Source of the DNA: Acidimicrobiales bacterium
Lineage (GTDB): Bacteria; Actinomycetota; Acidimicrobiia; Acidimicrobiales; MedAcidi-G1
Direction of reading: 5' to 3'
Assembly: GCA_029242745.1 (NCBI GenBank)
Contig: JAQWTI010000055.1
Location: 1-46,613, forward strand
DNA length: 46,613 nucleotides
The notes below the pieces were generated by a model. That model was not told the DNA's origin, ran no database searches, and saw nothing but the letters and a program-made list of their open reading frames with translations. Numbering within the stretch: position 1 is the first letter of the stretch; each line of letters begins with the position of its first letter. Shown here one piece after another: positions 1-8,156 of this stretch. Position numbers and translations under genes: made by a program.

Positions 1-334
1 CGACCGTTCCCGAGATCGTGGCTCAATGGCTGCCACCTCGCCGGGTCAAGAGGACCACAGGGGTCCCGCCACAGAGTCTTTCCTCCAGGTCAGCGGTCTT
101 TCACGCCGTCAGCGGTCTGTCCCGGCTGTCTCCACCGCTTCTGTTGCCGGGTTGCGGTGGACTGACCCCGCGTGCCGTTACCGGTCGCGATGACTCTCGG
201 TCACCTGACTAGGTCAGGCGGCGAGAGCGAGATCGTCCGTTTTGGCGTCTCTTTTGGTGCCCCGTTTAAGGAGTCTGGGCCACTCCGGTCGCACGTCACG
301 ACCACTGCAATCGGCGTCGAAACCGATCAGCCCC
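1..334 (-). ncRNA. ssrA: tmRNA (5' portion, cut by window edge)
   Basis: Read on the minus strand, the RNA begins GGGGCUGAUCGGUUUCGACG, the near-universal 5' end of tmRNA that forms half of the tRNA-like domain. About 75-120 nt later comes a short reading frame ending in DDLALAA and a UGA stop at 216-214. This matches actinobacterial proteolysis tags, which end in ALAA. The resume codon is not certain. If it is the Gly codon at 261-259 the tag has 15 residues, rich in Lys and Asp. The rest of the window to base 1 is GC-rich sequence suited to the pseudoknots. The 3' half of the acceptor stem and the T arm lie beyond the edge. The partner protein SmpB is encoded just upstream on the same strand, a common arrangement. 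The product rescues stalled ribosomes by trans-translation. Confidence 0.93.
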
Positions 335-556
335 GTGGTCTATGGCCCGCAGGCCACTAGGTGCAGATTTCAGATTCTCGATTGTCAAGTGACTCGAGAT
401 CCTGTTGGAGGCGGGATCCCTATCCGCTTGACAAGGGTACCCCCGGGCTATGACACCACGTTCAGGCGATACTGCTGGGGAATTTTTTCAACTGCTGTGC
501 AGTGAGTAGGGGAGGCAGAAACGCTCTTAGAGGCGGCTCTTCGTCAGTTCAGAGGA
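335..556. other. spacer between smpB and ssrA
   Basis: No credible coding sequence. On the minus strand a TTGACA hexamer (388-383) lies about 50 bases before the tmRNA 5' end and could be the -35 box of ssrA, but I cannot find a convincing -10 box at the usual distance. On the plus strand TTGACA (428-433) and TATGAC (449-454) are separated by only 15 bases. Near the smpB stop, two overlapping inverted repeats (TTCGTC/GACGAA and CAGTTC/GAACTG, about 540-572) could fold after smpB, but there is no T tract. Confidence 0.4.
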
Positions 557-1030
557 CTAGCGCCGACGAACTGCGCCCATGGCCCGGTCGGCCTCTCGAT
601 CGGCCTCCTTACTGGCTAAGGACTGCCGCTTATCGTGCAATTTTCGGCCCCGGGCAAGGGCTATTTCAACCTTGGCATTACCGTCCTTGAAGTAGAGCTT
701 TAAAGGAACCAGCGTGAGGCCTTCAAGGTTCATGCGTTCGATGATGCGGCGGATCTCGGCGCGGTGAAGCAAAAATTTGCGAGGCCGATCCGGTTCATGG
801 CCCATAGTCTCTCCGCCGCTCATGGCGTAAGGCGGGACATGCATACCGACGAGCCACAACTCACCGTTTGTTTCACGGCCGAATGCCTCGGAGATCTGAA
901 CTTTGGCATCGCGAATCGATTTGACTTCGCTACCGCGCAACACGAGGCCGGCTTCCCATGTGTCAAGGAGGTCATATTCGTGCCTGGCTCGACGGTTGGT
1001 GGCAACTGTCCGATCGTTTGTCTCGCCCAC
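557..1030 (-). CDS. smpB: SsrA-binding protein SmpB
   Basis: A 157-residue OB-fold RNA-binding protein that delivers tmRNA to stalled ribosomes. Recognised by the N-terminal NRRARHEYDLL segment, the GSEVKSIRDAK loop, the FLLHRAEI segment and the core GLTLVPLKLYFKDGNAKVE followed by ALARGRKLHDKR, all hallmarks of SmpB. The basic C-terminal tail (READRAMGAVRRR) is the part that enters the mRNA channel. Length is typical (about 150-160 residues). The start is a GTG; no in-frame ATG lies upstream, and the tryptic-looking MGETNDRT leader is short, as expected. It is followed on the same strand by ssrA, so the two trans-translation components are adjacent. Confidence 0.97.
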   Translation of the reverse strand: MGETNDRTVATNRRARHEYDLLDTWEAGLVLRGSEVKSIRDAKVQISEAFGRETNGELWLVGMHVPPYAMSGGETMGHEPDRPRKFLLHRAEIRRIIERMNLEGLTLVPLKLYFKDGNAKVEIALARGRKLHDKRQSLASKEADREADRAMGAVRRR

Positions 1031-1041
1031 AACTCAATCGT

Positions 1042-1091
1042 ACCGGCACCATCTGACCGGTTTGGGACCGGCACCCGCTGACGGGTTTGGG
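1042..1091. repeat. tandem 25-bp direct repeat in the smpB/mec divergent region
   Basis: Two head-to-tail copies of a 25-base unit (1042-1066 and 1067-1091), each beginning ACCGGCACC and ending GGTTTGGG, differ at only three positions. They lie between the smpB start and the mec start. They may be regulatory half-sites or a simple tandem duplication; I cannot tell which. Confidence 0.75.
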
Positions 1092-1145
1092 TTGGGGGGC
1101 GTGTTAGAGGTAAAGCGGTTGTGGTGGCACCGTTAGCCTTAGGTC

Positions 1146-1619
1146 ATGGGCGCCGACCAACATGAGGTCATTTTTCTGACAGGTGAGGTATATGCAGCGA
1201 TGATTGAGCGCGCCCTGACACAAGCCCCTCAAGAAGCATGCGGATTGTTCACCGGAGCACCCGGAACGCTCTACGTCGACGACTACCACCCAATGGCCAA
1301 TGCAGCAGAGCCAGACAAGGCCTGGAAACAGTACAAGCTGGATAGTCAGGAGCAGCTGGCCATAGAGGGAGCGGCCGACACGGCCGGTCGGGCCGTGCTG
1401 GGTGTGATGCACAGTCATACCCACACCACTGCCTACCCGTCTCCTACCGATGTTGAAGATGCCTCCGACGCCGACCCATTTGGGGTTTGGATATTCGTGA
1501 TCGTTTCACTCAAGCATCCTGATCCAGTCCTACGGGCCTACCGAATCATGGATAATCAAATAACTGAAGTACCAGTTGAGGTACGTGTTCAAACACCGGT
1601 CGTCGAGGGAAACGACTAG
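1146..1619 (+). CDS. mec: JAMM/M67 zinc metallopeptidase, Mec-like
   Basis: A 157-residue JAB1/MPN protein. The complete JAMM zinc site is visible: Glu30 in QEACG, then His89-x-His91, Ser99 and Asp102 with the canonical spacing (HxH, seven residues, S, two residues, D). In Mycobacterium tuberculosis the homologue Mec (Rv1334) removes newly made cysteine from the C-terminus of the ubiquitin-like sulfur carrier CysO, and its gene sits beside cysO and cysM. Here cysM follows after 85 bases, but no cysO is found between them. The function is inferred from family and neighbour. The 85-base gap is AT-rich for this genome and holds no ORF. Generic JAMM peptidase activity on another ubiquitin-like substrate is the alternative. 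Confidence 0.87.
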   Translation: MGADQHEVIFLTGEVYAAMIERALTQAPQEACGLFTGAPGTLYVDDYHPMANAAEPDKAWKQYKLDSQEQLAIEGAADTAGRAVLGVMHSHTHTTAYPSPTDVEDASDADPFGVWIFVIVSLKHPDPVLRAYRIMDNQITEVPVEVRVQTPVVEGND

Positions 1620-1704
1620 AATTCCAAGTGGATAAATCGGATTTAGTTTTCTTTCTTAGAACTGGCTTCGAGCAACTAGAACTTCCTCAAAAGTCCCAAA
1701 AAAC

Positions 1705-2676
1705 ATGTCAGTCCACTCTTCCGTCCTCGACCTAATTGGTGATACGCCAATCGTTGATGTCAGTGTTCTCAGCCCGAATCCATCGGTACGACTTTTGGCC
1801 AAACTGGAGAGCCAGAATCCAGCTGGATCAGTCAAGGACCGCATCGCATGGGCCATGGTTGAAGAGGCTGAGGCGGCTGGAACGCTTACCCCGGGTCGAA
1901 CGATCATTGAACCGTCCTCCGGTAACACTGGGATCGGATTAGCCATGATCGCCCGCATTCGTGGCTATCCGATAAAGATCGTCCTACCAAAAAACGTGTC
2001 TATTGAGCGACGGCAGGCCCTCGAAGTCTTTGGTGCTGAAATAATTTGGTCGCCCGCCGAGCAGGGCTCAAATGGTGCGATCTATATGGCACGAGAGTTG
2101 GCCAACGAGAATCCTGACTGGGTATTTCTCTACCAGTACGCCAATGAAGCCAATCCCCGGGCCCACTACAAGACCACCGGCCCGGAGATTCTCAGAGATG
2201 TACCTGAAATCACCCACTTTGTGGCCGGCCTAGGTACCAGTGGGACACTCATGGGAGTTGGGACCTATCTCAAAGAAAACAAGCCCGGAGTAAAGGTGCT
2301 GGCTGTCGAACCACCTTCTGGTGAGCAAGTCCAAGGCCTCCGCAGTCTAGATGACGGCTATATCCCACCAGTCTTCGAAAGGTGGGCCGGCTACGAACTA
2401 TTAGACGGAAAGCGCATTGTGCGGCCCCGAGAGTCCATTGAGCACACCCGCCGTCTGGCAGACCAGTGCGGTATCTTCGCGGGACCATCAGCCGGAGCCG
2501 CTTTGGCTGGCGCCGTGCGGGTTGCGGAGCAGATTGGACGCAGACCGGATGGCGAGATCGCAGCCACTATCGTGTTTATTGTGTGCGACGGTGGTTGGAA
2601 ATATCTCTCGACCGGAGCATGGACTGGCGACCTTGATGAGGTGGCCGCCGAAATCGAAGGACTGATCGTCTTCTAG
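1705..2676 (+). CDS. cysM: O-phosphoserine-type cysteine synthase CysM (PLP)
   Basis: A 323-residue fold-type II PLP enzyme. The PLP lysine is Lys44 in NPAGSVKDR. The phosphate-binding SSGNTG loop, the GLGTSGTLMGVG glycine loop and the C-terminal WKYLSTGAWTGDLDE are all present. The segments VFLYQYANEANP and the WKYLSTGA end closely resemble mycobacterial CysM (Rv1336), which uses O-phosphoserine and thiocarboxylated CysO, rather than the O-acetylserine enzyme CysK. It lies after mec and before rph and rdgB, a shortened version of the mycobacterial gene order. No clear Shine-Dalgarno precedes the ATG. Substrate assignment is inference from similarity, since CysO is not seen. Confidence 0.9.
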   Translation: MSVHSSVLDLIGDTPIVDVSVLSPNPSVRLLAKLESQNPAGSVKDRIAWAMVEEAEAAGTLTPGRTIIEPSSGNTGIGLAMIARIRGYPIKIVLPKNVSIERRQALEVFGAEIIWSPAEQGSNGAIYMARELANENPDWVFLYQYANEANPRAHYKTTGPEILRDVPEITHFVAGLGTSGTLMGVGTYLKENKPGVKVLAVEPPSGEQVQGLRSLDDGYIPPVFERWAGYELLDGKRIVRPRESIEHTRRLADQCGIFAGPSAGAALAGAVRVAEQIGRRPDGEIAATIVFIVCDGGWKYLSTGAWTGDLDEVAAEIEGLIVF

Positions 2677-2727
2677 TAGCTCGTCTTCTAGGTTTCTGAC
2701 GGCCCTAACTCACTGCCTGGAGGCATC

Positions 2728-3462
2728 ATGTCTGAACTCAGTCCCCGACTTGACGGTCGTGCCAACGATCAGTTGCGTCCCCTTTCCTTTCAGCGGGACT
2801 TCACTGCGATGGCTGCGGGCTCGTGCTTGGTGACTTTCGGTCGAACCCAAGTGCTCTGCACCGCCTCGATAGGCGACGGCGTGCCTTCATGGCTGAGAAA
2901 CACCGGACGGGGATGGGTAACCGCGGAGTACTCGATGCTTCCCGGCTCAAGTCCCGAACGGGTCCGCCGCCGAACATCTGGGCGGGATCAAGAGATCCAA
3001 CGCCTCATAGCGCGTTCTCTGCGGGCAGTCGTCAATCTGGAGGCCATGCCTGAGCTGGAGGTCACGGTGGACTGCGATGTACTCCAAGCTGACGGGGGCA
3101 CTCGTACGGCTTCGATCTGTGGTGGCTTCGTAGCCCTGCATGATGCATTCACCCGTATGGCGAACGCTGGCGATTTACTGGCCTCACCAATCATTGACGA
3201 ACTTGCTGCTATCTCAGTTGGGATCGTGGATGGTGTCGCCCGCCTTGACCTTCCTTATGTAGAGGACTCCACCGCCGAGGTCGATTTCAATGTAGTGATG
3301 ACTGGATCTGGTCAGTTCGTCGAGGTGCAGGGCACCGCAGAGGGTCAGGCCTTCGAGCGTTCCCAACTTGATGCGTTGATAGACCTAGCGACCGTTGGCA
3401 TCGCCGACATCGTGTCCGCTCAAAGGGCTATCTTGGCGACACCTCCTGCTGATCGTCCCTGA
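2728..3462 (+). CDS. rph: ribonuclease PH
   Basis: A 244-residue phosphorolytic 3'-5' exoribonuclease that trims tRNA 3' ends. Diagnostic segments are [17 protein letters not shown], the arginine-rich [22 protein letters not shown] and [19 protein letters not shown], followed by the second-half core [22 protein letters not shown]. Length is normal for RNase PH. A good ribosome-binding site (GGAGG) lies about eight bases before the ATG. The rph-rdgB pair is conserved in actinobacteria. Confidence 0.97.
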   Translation: MSELSPRLDGRANDQLRPLSFQRDFTAMAAGSCLVTFGRTQVLCTASIGDGVPSWLRNTGRGWVTAEYSMLPGSSPERVRRRTSGRDQEIQRLIARSLRAVVNLEAMPELEVTVDCDVLQADGGTRTASICGGFVALHDAFTRMANAGDLLASPIIDELAAISVGIVDGVARLDLPYVEDSTAEVDFNVVMTGSGQFVEVQGTAEGQAFERSQLDALIDLATVGIADIVSAQRAILATPPADRP

Positions 3463-3485
3463 CTGCCTGTCGAAGGGGGCTTCGT

Positions 3486-4103
3486 ATGATGAGGCCAGAA
3501 TTGCTACCCCGCCTAGTTATGGCGAGCGCCAACCCTCACAAGGTAGAAGAGATTACTTTGGTGCTTGAGGGTTTAGTGAGTTTGAAAGCCCGTCCGACTG
3601 ATGTGCCTGATGTGGTTGAGGACGGTGACACCTTGGAGGATAATGCACGATTAAAGGCCGTTGCTATCTGCGAGGCCACAGGGTCTTCGGCAGTGGCTGA
3701 TGACACTGGCCTAGAGGTTGACGCGCTGAGCGGCGCTCCCGGAGTGCATTCGGCTCGGTATGCATTCGCTGAAGGCATGGGAGCCGGCGAGGGAGATTCA
3801 GTAGCCAATATTGAACGTCTGCTCCGCGAATTGGCTGGGGTGGCCCCCAGTCGTCGCACGGCAAGGTTCCGCACCGTTGCCCTAGTAAGGCATCCCGATG
3901 GCAGCGAGATAATTGCCACGGGAACCGTTGAAGGCCGGATCGCTGAGCAGCCGCTTGGAGATAGAGGCTTCGGCTATGACTCGGTGTTCATGCCTGTTGA
4001 GGGAAACGGCAAAACTTTCGCTGAGATGGGCGACGAAAAGCACAGTATCTCGCACCGTGGGCGGGCCTTTCGAGACTTAGCCAGACGTCTCAACTGCTCT
4101 TAA
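3486..4103 (+). CDS. rdgB: XTP/dITP diphosphatase (RdgB/HAM1 family)
   Basis: A 205-residue house-cleaning nucleotide pyrophosphatase that hydrolyses dITP, XTP and related non-canonical nucleotides to the monophosphate. Family signatures are the N-terminal SANPHKVEE, the metal and base site ADDTGLEVDALSGAPGVHSARYA, and the C-terminal DRGFGYDSVFMP with EKHSISHRGRAF. Two adjacent ATG codons start the frame; GAAGGGGGC upstream is a plausible ribosome-binding site. It follows rph by 23 bases and is probably in the same operon. It ends convergently with the GGDEF-EAL gene, with four bases between the two stops. Confidence 0.95.
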   Translation: MMRPELLPRLVMASANPHKVEEITLVLEGLVSLKARPTDVPDVVEDGDTLEDNARLKAVAICEATGSSAVADDTGLEVDALSGAPGVHSARYAFAEGMGAGEGDSVANIERLLRELAGVAPSRRTARFRTVALVRHPDGSEIIATGTVEGRIAEQPLGDRGFGYDSVFMPVEGNGKTFAEMGDEKHSISHRGRAFRDLARRLNCS

Positions 4104-4107
4104 ATCC

Positions 4108-6657
4108 TTAGTTCTGAGACATGCTTGAGTCGCTTAGGCCCGGGCCCAAGAAGCGATCAAACTCGGCATCGGTGACCGGTTCGGAGAAGTAGAACCCCTG
4201 GGCCTGATCACAGCGCAGATGGCGAAGAATCCTGAGTTGTTCTTCAGTCTCAACGCCTTCGGCCACCACCCGAAGACCCAGGCTGTGCGCTAAGGCGATA
4301 GTGCCAGTGACGATGGCCGTGTCGTCTCCATCTCGATCGCCTGCTGGTAACGGATCGCGAGCTTCGTCCTCGCGCAAGCCGGCTACGAAGGAACGGTCGA
4401 TCTTGAGGAAGTCAATAGGAAAGCGCTTTAGGTAGGCCAGTGAAGAAAATCCGGTGCCGAAATCATCTAGCCCCATGCGTACTCCTAGAGCGGTCAATTC
4501 TCCGAGTACCGAGCCGGTTACTGGATTGGCGGCGATTAGGGCACTCTCGGTAAACTCCAGGGCCAGTTGAGTTGGATCGATCCCGTTAGCGACCACGGTT
4601 GAGGCCACCAGGCGGGGAAACATCGGATCTGCTAGTTGCCGAGCCGACACGTTTACAGCAATTGAGAGAGATTCCCCAGTCAATCGGGCCGAGTCCCGGA
4701 TTTGCCAAGCGGCGAGCCGACTGACGGCGATAGTCAGAACCCGGGCCCCTAAGTCGGCAATTAATCCCGTATCTTCCGCAATGTCGATGAACTGGCTCGG
4801 TTGTAGCAGTTCACCGCCCGACCCCCGGATACGGGCTAAGGCCTCTGCGCCGACGACTGTGGCGTCGGTTAATCGAATCACCGGCTGGAAGTGAACCTCG
4901 ATACGTTCTTCATCGAGCGCTGAACGAAGTTCCTGTTCAACTGAGTGACGACGCACCGCTTGAGCGCGCAGATGGGCACCGAACATGACTGCCCGATCAC
5001 GTCCAGCCTCCTTGGCCCGGTACATGGCTGTATCGGCATCTCGAAGTAGATCGGCTGGCGTCTCCACCCCTCGAGCGATTGCTATGCCAACGCTGGCCGA
5101 CATGACGGTGGTATCGGTACCGAACTCGACCGGTCGGGCCAAGGCAGTCCGGACCCGCTCAGCGGCGGCCAAGGCATCGGTAGCCCGGACCATGTCGGAA
5201 ATAACTACGACGAACTCGTCACCGCCAAGGCGGGCAACTAGGTCTCCAGGTCTGATGGTGCGTTCAAGGCGCTGAGCCGCCTCCCTGAGGAGATCGTCAC
5301 CTACCCCGTGGCCCAAGGAGTCGTTGACCACCTTGAATCGGTCAAGATCCAAGAACAGCACTCCAACCATCCGGTCGTGGCGAGCCGCCCGATGCAGGGC
5401 ATCTTGGAGTCGGTCCAGCAGAAGGGCTCGATTGGGGAGTCCAGTCAACTCGTCATGGTAGGCCCTTTCCTCAAGTTGTGCGGCTACCTCGACCCGTTCG
5501 GTGACGTCACGAGCGTTGACGACCACTCCTGCAACAGCCGGATTTCCAAGCAGATTGGTGGCCACAATCTCCATGTGACGCCACCCACCCTCTCCGTGCG
5601 CCACCCGAGCTTCGACCGCAGGTGACATGCCGGGTTGAGCCACCACTTCAGCGGCCCGAGCAGCCAACTCCTTTAGGTCGTCGGGGTGCACCAGTTCGGT
5701 TACATCAATCCCTTCCAACTCGTGGGCTTCGCGCCCGAGGATGTGAGCCACAGCGGGACTTGCGTAGATAATCCGTGCATTGTCGCCAATTACGCAGACC
5801 AGATCTGAGGCATGTTCAACCAGCGCAGCCAATCGAATCTCTGAAGCCTCGACACGTTCTTGGGCGGCGTGAAGGTCGGTGAGGTCACGGCCCATTACTG
5901 AGATGGCGTCGACGGCCCCTTCTTCGTCGCTGTGGGTAACTAGTACCGCCGAAATGGGCACGGTGCCACTGTTACTTAAGAGCCGCAGTTCACCGCGCCA
6001 GATCCCCTCGGATCGCACGGTTGGAAGTGCAGCGGTGGCGTACTGGGCTTGGGACCAGCCGTCCAGAAGATCAAGGATCCGGACTGGTTCACCGGGGAGG
6101 GCTGGTGTTATGGCGCTATTGCGCTGCAAGGCGTCGTTGGCCCAAACCACGTACTCGCCAGATGGGTCCAGCACAGCCACCGGATCGGGTGTGGCCTCCA
6201 ACACGCGAGTCAACTCGTGCGCTCTTCGGGCCTCGTCCATCTCGTCGGACACGTTCACGACGGTGAGCAGGGCACCACTGTTCGGTTTACCAGCGGGAGC
6301 GAGAGGGGTGATGGTCAGGTCCATCCACCGGGTAGTTCCATCGACTGTCAGGAATCGAAGTCGGCCTCGGAGTCCCTTGCTGTCGCCCAGCGATCGAGTT
6401 AAAGCCGTCAGAAACTCAGCCCGCCCGTCAGGGTCTATGTCGGTGGTCCACCCCCCGCCCAGTGCGTCGCCTGCGGGTTGACCAGTGGTTACCTCCCAGC
6501 GGCCGTTTACTTGGACGGCGCTGCCTTGGCTGTCGAGATGGGCTGCACCGGTTGGTGCAGCGTCAACCAGACTTTTCAGTAAATCTTGGTTCAGATGATC
6601 TGCTGAAAAGTTGGTCCCGCCACTAGACGGGTCGTTGGAAACAGGTATGTCGGTCAC
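4108..6657 (-). CDS. PAS-PAS-PAS-GGDEF-EAL cyclic-di-GMP signalling protein
   Basis: About 849 residues from the GTG at 6657. Three PAS-like sensor segments (about 25-140, 150-270 and 275-390) precede a GGDEF diguanylate cyclase domain (active motif GGDEF at about 478-482) and an EAL phosphodiesterase domain (EAL at 605-607, then DDFGTGFSS, KIDRSFV and AEGVET). Both catalytic motifs are intact, so it may make and break c-di-GMP. No signal peptide or membrane helix is visible, suggesting a cytosolic sensor. The frame is open for ten codons further upstream, but those encode the antisense-free copy of the tRNA-Leu 3' end. I chose GTG 6657 because it lies just past the tRNA; no Shine-Dalgarno is available there. 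Confidence 0.9.
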   Translation of the reverse strand: MTDIPVSNDPSSGGTNFSADHLNQDLLKSLVDAAPTGAAHLDSQGSAVQVNGRWEVTTGQPAGDALGGGWTTDIDPDGRAEFLTALTRSLGDSKGLRGRLRFLTVDGTTRWMDLTITPLAPAGKPNSGALLTVVNVSDEMDEARRAHELTRVLEATPDPVAVLDPSGEYVVWANDALQRNSAITPALPGEPVRILDLLDGWSQAQYATAALPTVRSEGIWRGELRLLSNSGTVPISAVLVTHSDEEGAVDAISVMGRDLTDLHAAQERVEASEIRLAALVEHASDLVCVIGDNARIIYASPAVAHILGREAHELEGIDVTELVHPDDLKELAARAAEVVAQPGMSPAVEARVAHGEGGWRHMEIVATNLLGNPAVAGVVVNARDVTERVEVAAQLEERAYHDELTGLPNRALLLDRLQDALHRAARHDRMVGVLFLDLDRFKVVNDSLGHGVGDDLLREAAQRLERTIRPGDLVARLGGDEFVVVISDMVRATDALAAAERVRTALARPVEFGTDTTVMSASVGIAIARGVETPADLLRDADTAMYRAKEAGRDRAVMFGAHLRAQAVRRHSVEQELRSALDEERIEVHFQPVIRLTDATVVGAEALARIRGSGGELLQPSQFIDIAEDTGLIADLGARVLTIAVSRLAAWQIRDSARLTGESLSIAVNVSARQLADPMFPRLVASTVVANGIDPTQLALEFTESALIAANPVTGSVLGELTALGVRMGLDDFGTGFSSLAYLKRFPIDFLKIDRSFVAGLREDEARDPLPAGDRDGDDTAIVTGTIALAHSLGLRVVAEGVETEEQLRILRHLRCDQAQGFYFSEPVTDAEFDRFLGPGLSDSSMSQN

Positions 6658-6658
6658 G

Positions 6659-6740
6659 TGCGGACGGGGGGACTCGAACCCCCACACCTTTCGGCGCCGG
6701 CACCTAAAGCCGGTGCGTCTACCAATTCCGCCACGTCCGC
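6659..6740 (-). tRNA. tRNA-Leu (anticodon UAG)
   Basis: An 82-base tRNA with acceptor stem GCGGACG/CGTCCGC, the D-arm segment GGCGGAATTGGTAGACGC typical of tRNA-Leu, an anticodon stem CCGGC/GCCGG around TTTAGGT (anticodon TAG), a long variable arm and the T arm GGGGGTTCGAGTCCCCC. The discriminator is A, as in other tRNA-Leu genes. CCA is not encoded. It lies between clpP and the GGDEF-EAL gene on the same strand. Confidence 0.97.
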
Positions 6741-6803
6741 GTGGCCGAGCCTATGAGGCCCGTCTTGTGGACCTGGATCATCGAGCGGGACTAAAGGTCC
6801 AGA

Positions 6804-7451
6804 TCAGTGCATTTCTCCTCGGCTTACGATCACCTTGTCGATTATCCCGTAGTCACGTGCTTCATCGGCAGTAAACCAGCGGTCGCGGTCGCTATCAGAC
6901 TCGATGGTCTCAACCGATTGGCCGGTATGTCCGGCGATTCGTTCTTGCAACATTTTCTTGGTGTAGGCCATTTGTTCAGCCTGGATGGCGATATCAGATG
7001 CTTGCCCGCGTACGCCACCGAGGGGCTGGTGCATCATGATCCGGGCATGCGGGAGCGCATATCTCTTTCCCTGTGCGCCGGCACAGAGGAGGAACTGACC
7101 CATTGAGGCACCGAGGCCCATGCAGATAGTTCCCACTTCAGGTCCCACGAACTGCATGGTGTCGTAGATGGCCATGCCTGCCGTAACTGATCCGCCCGGC
7201 GAGTTGATGTACATCCAGATCGGCTTCTCAGGATCTTGAGCCTCAAGGAAGAGCATCTGGGCGATGATGAAATTCGCCATATCGTCGTTTACGTCAGTCC
7301 CGAGAAAGACAATGCGGTCCTTCAGGAGACGGGTGTAGACGTCAAAGCGGCCGTGTTCTAGGGCATCGGTGTCCGATGCCGCAGGGACGGGTACGTGGTT
7401 TGGCACAGTCATGGTCAAATCAGAATCAGACGAAGTGAAGAGGGTGTTCAT
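6804..7451 (-). CDS. clpP: ATP-dependent Clp protease proteolytic subunit
   Basis: A 215-residue ClpP serine peptidase that forms the tetradecameric chamber with Clp ATPases in the cytosol. The triad is visible: Ser116 in [11 protein letters not shown], His141 in [11 protein letters not shown] and Asp190 in [12 protein letters not shown]. The [19 protein letters not shown] segment is characteristic. The usual serine motif is G(Q/L)AASMG; here it is GLGASMG, a modest variation. The N-terminus is slightly long, and Met14 is a possible alternative start; neither start has a clear ribosome-binding site. Actinobacteria often have paired clpP genes; only one is here. Confidence 0.95.
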   Translation of the reverse strand: MNTLFTSSDSDLTMTVPNHVPVPAASDTDALEHGRFDVYTRLLKDRIVFLGTDVNDDMANFIIAQMLFLEAQDPEKPIWMYINSPGGSVTAGMAIYDTMQFVGPEVGTICMGLGASMGQFLLCAGAQGKRYALPHARIMMHQPLGGVRGQASDIAIQAEQMAYTKKMLQERIAGHTGQSVETIESDSDRDRWFTADEARDYGIIDKVIVSRGEMH

Positions 7452-7478
7452 GGAGGCGCAGGGTAGCGGCGCGACTGC

Positions 7479-8147
7479 TCAGGGCTGCGCCGCGGCGGCT
7501 CGAGTTCGCAGATCGGAGACAGCATGTTGGAGACCCTCAGGGTCCCGGAACAGGGCGCTACCCGACACCAGTTGGCTGGCCCCAGCAGTTACAACGCCGG
7601 CTACCGTCTCTGGACCTATCCCACCGTCCACCTCGACGATGCAGTCGTAGCCCTTTAACAGGCCAGCCACCTCGAGAATTTTTTCCTCAAGGGGGATATA
7701 TGCCTGTCCACCAAATCCTGGATTGACGGTCATGACGAGCACTACCCCGAGAAGATCACGTACGTGGCGGATCACGTCCACTGGGGTGTGTGGGTTCAGT
7801 GCCACTCCCGGTGTTGCGCCCAACTCCGCAATATGGCCCAATGTCCGGTGTAAGTGGTCGCAGGCCTCAGCATGGACCAGCACAGTCGAGCAGCCGGCAT
7901 CGATGTAGCGTTCAATTAAGTTGTCGGGTTCGACGACCATGAGGTGGGCCTCGAACTCTAAGTTCACCAGCGAACGGACCGATCCGATGATGTCGGGCCC
8001 GAACGTGAGGTTGGGTACGAACACGCCATCCATGACATCCCAGTGGATCAGATCCACGCCAGCCTTTTCGAGGGCCTGGCAACCTTCGCCTAGATTGGCA
8101 AAGTCGACCGGTAGAACCGAAGGGGCGATTCTTATAGGGCGTGCCAT
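7479..8147 (-). CDS. rpe: ribulose-phosphate 3-epimerase
   Basis: A 222-residue TIM-barrel epimerase that interconverts ribulose 5-phosphate and xylulose 5-phosphate in the pentose phosphate pathway. Seen: APSVLPVDFANL at the N-terminus, the metal and catalytic segment HWDVMDGVFVPNLTFGP, HLMV, MTVNPGFGGQAYIP and EVDGGIGPETV with the phosphate-binding VSGSALF. Length is normal. It follows aceK by nine bases and precedes clpP by 27, so all three may be cotranscribed. Confidence 0.96.
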   Translation of the reverse strand: MARPIRIAPSVLPVDFANLGEGCQALEKAGVDLIHWDVMDGVFVPNLTFGPDIIGSVRSLVNLEFEAHLMVVEPDNLIERYIDAGCSTVLVHAEACDHLHRTLGHIAELGATPGVALNPHTPVDVIRHVRDLLGVVLVMTVNPGFGGQAYIPLEEKILEVAGLLKGYDCIVEVDGGIGPETVAGVVTAGASQLVSGSALFRDPEGLQHAVSDLRTRAAAAQP

Positions 8148-8156
8148 CGACTGACC

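Noticed and set aside
428-454. Plus-strand TTGACA...TATGAC promoter in the ssrA spacer
   Set aside because: The 15-base spacer is short and there is no plus-strand gene downstream; noted but not listed as a promoter.
6658-6687. First ten codons of the long GGDEF-EAL frame (MWGFESPRPH)
   Set aside because: They are translated from the tRNA-Leu T arm and acceptor stem, a known artefact in gene calling.
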